Below, in pieces: positions 6,182 through 6,750 of a stretch of DNA of 6,750 nt (position 1 is the stretch's first letter; every line of letters begins with the position of its first letter). The notes beneath the pieces were generated by a model. That model did no database searches. It was not told the origin of the DNA and worked only from the letters and a program-made list of their open reading frames with translations. The position numbers and the translations under genes are program-made. The DNA is from Gammaproteobacteria bacterium (GTDB lineage Bacteria > Pseudomonadota > Gammaproteobacteria > Xanthomonadales > Xanthomonadaceae), in contig JANYBA010000127.1 of NCBI GenBank assembly GCA_025360985.1, positions 1 through 6,750 on the forward strand, given 5' to 3'.

Positions 6182-6750
6182 ACGACGCCCTGGTCATCGG
6201 CGGCGGCGCCGCCGGCCTGATGTGCGCGCTGGTCGCCGGTCAACGCGGCCAGCGCGTGCTGCTCATCGAGCACGCCAATCGTTGCGGCAAGAAGATCCTG
6301 ATGTCCGGTGGCGGCCGCTGCAATTTCACCAATACCGGCACCATGCCGGCGAACTTCCTGTCGGCCAACCCGCACTACTGCAAGTCGGCGCTGGCTCGTT
6401 ACACGCCGGGGCATTTCATCGGGATGGTCGAGCGCCACGGCATCGCCTGGCACGAAAAAGAGCTCGGCCAGCTGTTCTGCGACGATTCGTCCAAACAGAT
6501 CGTGCGCATGCTGCTCGATGAGTGCGCAGCAGCAGGGGTGCGCATTGAGACCAATTGCGTGGTGGCGCGCGTACGTCACGGTGATGCAAGTTTCCATCTC
6601 GATACCGCGCTTGGCGCATTCACCGCGTCGGCGCTGGTAGTCGCAACGGGTGGCCTGTCCCTGCCGAGCATGGGCGCGACCGGGTTTGGCTACGAACTTG
6701 CTCGTCAATTTCTCCATCGCGTACTACCGACGCGCGCCGGACTCGTAGCG
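6178..6750 (+). CDS. BaiN/YhiN-like NAD(P)/FAD-dependent oxidoreductase, N-terminal part (3' end outside window)
   Basis: The frame stays open to the window edge and gives 191 residues of a flavoprotein of the HI0933/YhiN/BaiN family, soluble FAD enzymes of largely unknown physiological substrate (BaiN of Clostridium scindens is linked to bile-acid dehydroxylation). Hallmarks are the dinucleotide-binding loop VIGGGAAGL (6-14), an acidic end of beta-2 in LLIEHAN (28-34), KKILMSGGGRCNFTN (38-52), WHEKELGQLFCDDSS (91-105), VVATGGLSLPSMGATGFGY (154-172) and LPTRAGLVA (183-191). These match E. coli YhiN closely from memory. No ATG, GTG or TTG precedes the nucleotide-binding loop in this frame within the nearest 115 bp or so; the best start is CTG at 6178, overlapping the upstream stop as CTGA. 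The first ATG (6220) falls after the Gly-rich loop and would destroy FAD binding. Third codon positions turn markedly less GC-rich after about 6526. Confidence 0.88.
   Translation, partial: MNDALVIGGGAAGLMCALVAGQRGQRVLLIEHANRCGKKILMSGGGRCNFTNTGTMPANFLSANPHYCKSALARYTPGHFIGMVERHGIAWHEKELGQLFCDDSSKQIVRMLLDECAAAGVRIETNCVVARVRHGDASFHLDTALGAFTASALVVATGGLSLPSMGATGFGYELARQFLHRVLPTRAGLVA

Noticed and set aside
6222..6521. A 99-codon plus-strand frame starting at GTG 6222.
   Set aside because: It is the shifted frame of the BaiN/YhiN-like gene, whose correct frame carries the FAD-binding and GGGRCNFTN motifs without interruption to the window end.

Overview
The window is GC-rich, densely packed bacterial chromosome carrying six recognisable protein genes, two of them cut by the window edges. 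The gene set suggests a gammaproteobacterium of the Xanthomonadales (Lysobacterales) type: a large TonB-dependent receptor, a HemJ/CopD-like membrane protein, a DeaD-type helicase with a DbpA-like RNA-binding domain, and very high GC at third codon positions. That placement is an inference from protein character. No tRNA, rRNA, CRISPR array, insertion sequence or phage gene is visible.

Layout. From 1 to 1236 (+) lies the C-terminal beta-barrel part of a TonB-dependent receptor. A strong GC hairpin flanked by T and A tracts (about 1258-1288) separates it from a convergent minus-strand gene (1294-1740) for a HemJ-like protoporphyrinogen oxidase. A 133-bp divergent spacer (1741-1873) holds a good -10 box for the next rightward gene. 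That gene, 1874-3787 (+), encodes a full-length DeaD/CsdA RNA helicase with two unusual Phe/Lys repeat tracts. Four tightly packed plus-strand genes follow: a DUF924 protein (3806-4399), a DJ-1/PfpI protein (4399-5154), a zinc-free NADP-dependent oxidoreductase of the CurA/leukotriene B4 dehydrogenase type (5183-6181), and the N-terminal part of a BaiN/YhiN-like flavoprotein (6178 to the edge).

How the genes relate. The last four genes look co-transcribed: gaps are 28 bp or less, stop and start overlap at 4399 and at 6178-6181, and no terminator lies between them. A DJ-1/PfpI protein, a carbonyl/alkene reductase and a flavoprotein together are compatible with handling reactive carbonyls or other electrophiles, but no substrate can be read from the sequence. 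The helicase is separated from this group by only 18 bp, so read-through is possible. That 18-bp gap is also an AT-rich island with a -10-like box almost touching the next ATG. The receptor and hemJ-like gene are on opposite strands and need not be functionally linked.

No clearly novel system is visible. The points most worth a second look are the probable CTG start of the BaiN/YhiN-like gene, a sharp drop in third-position GC inside that gene, the six-residue Phe repeat in the helicase tail, and a possibly leaderless start for the DUF924 gene.
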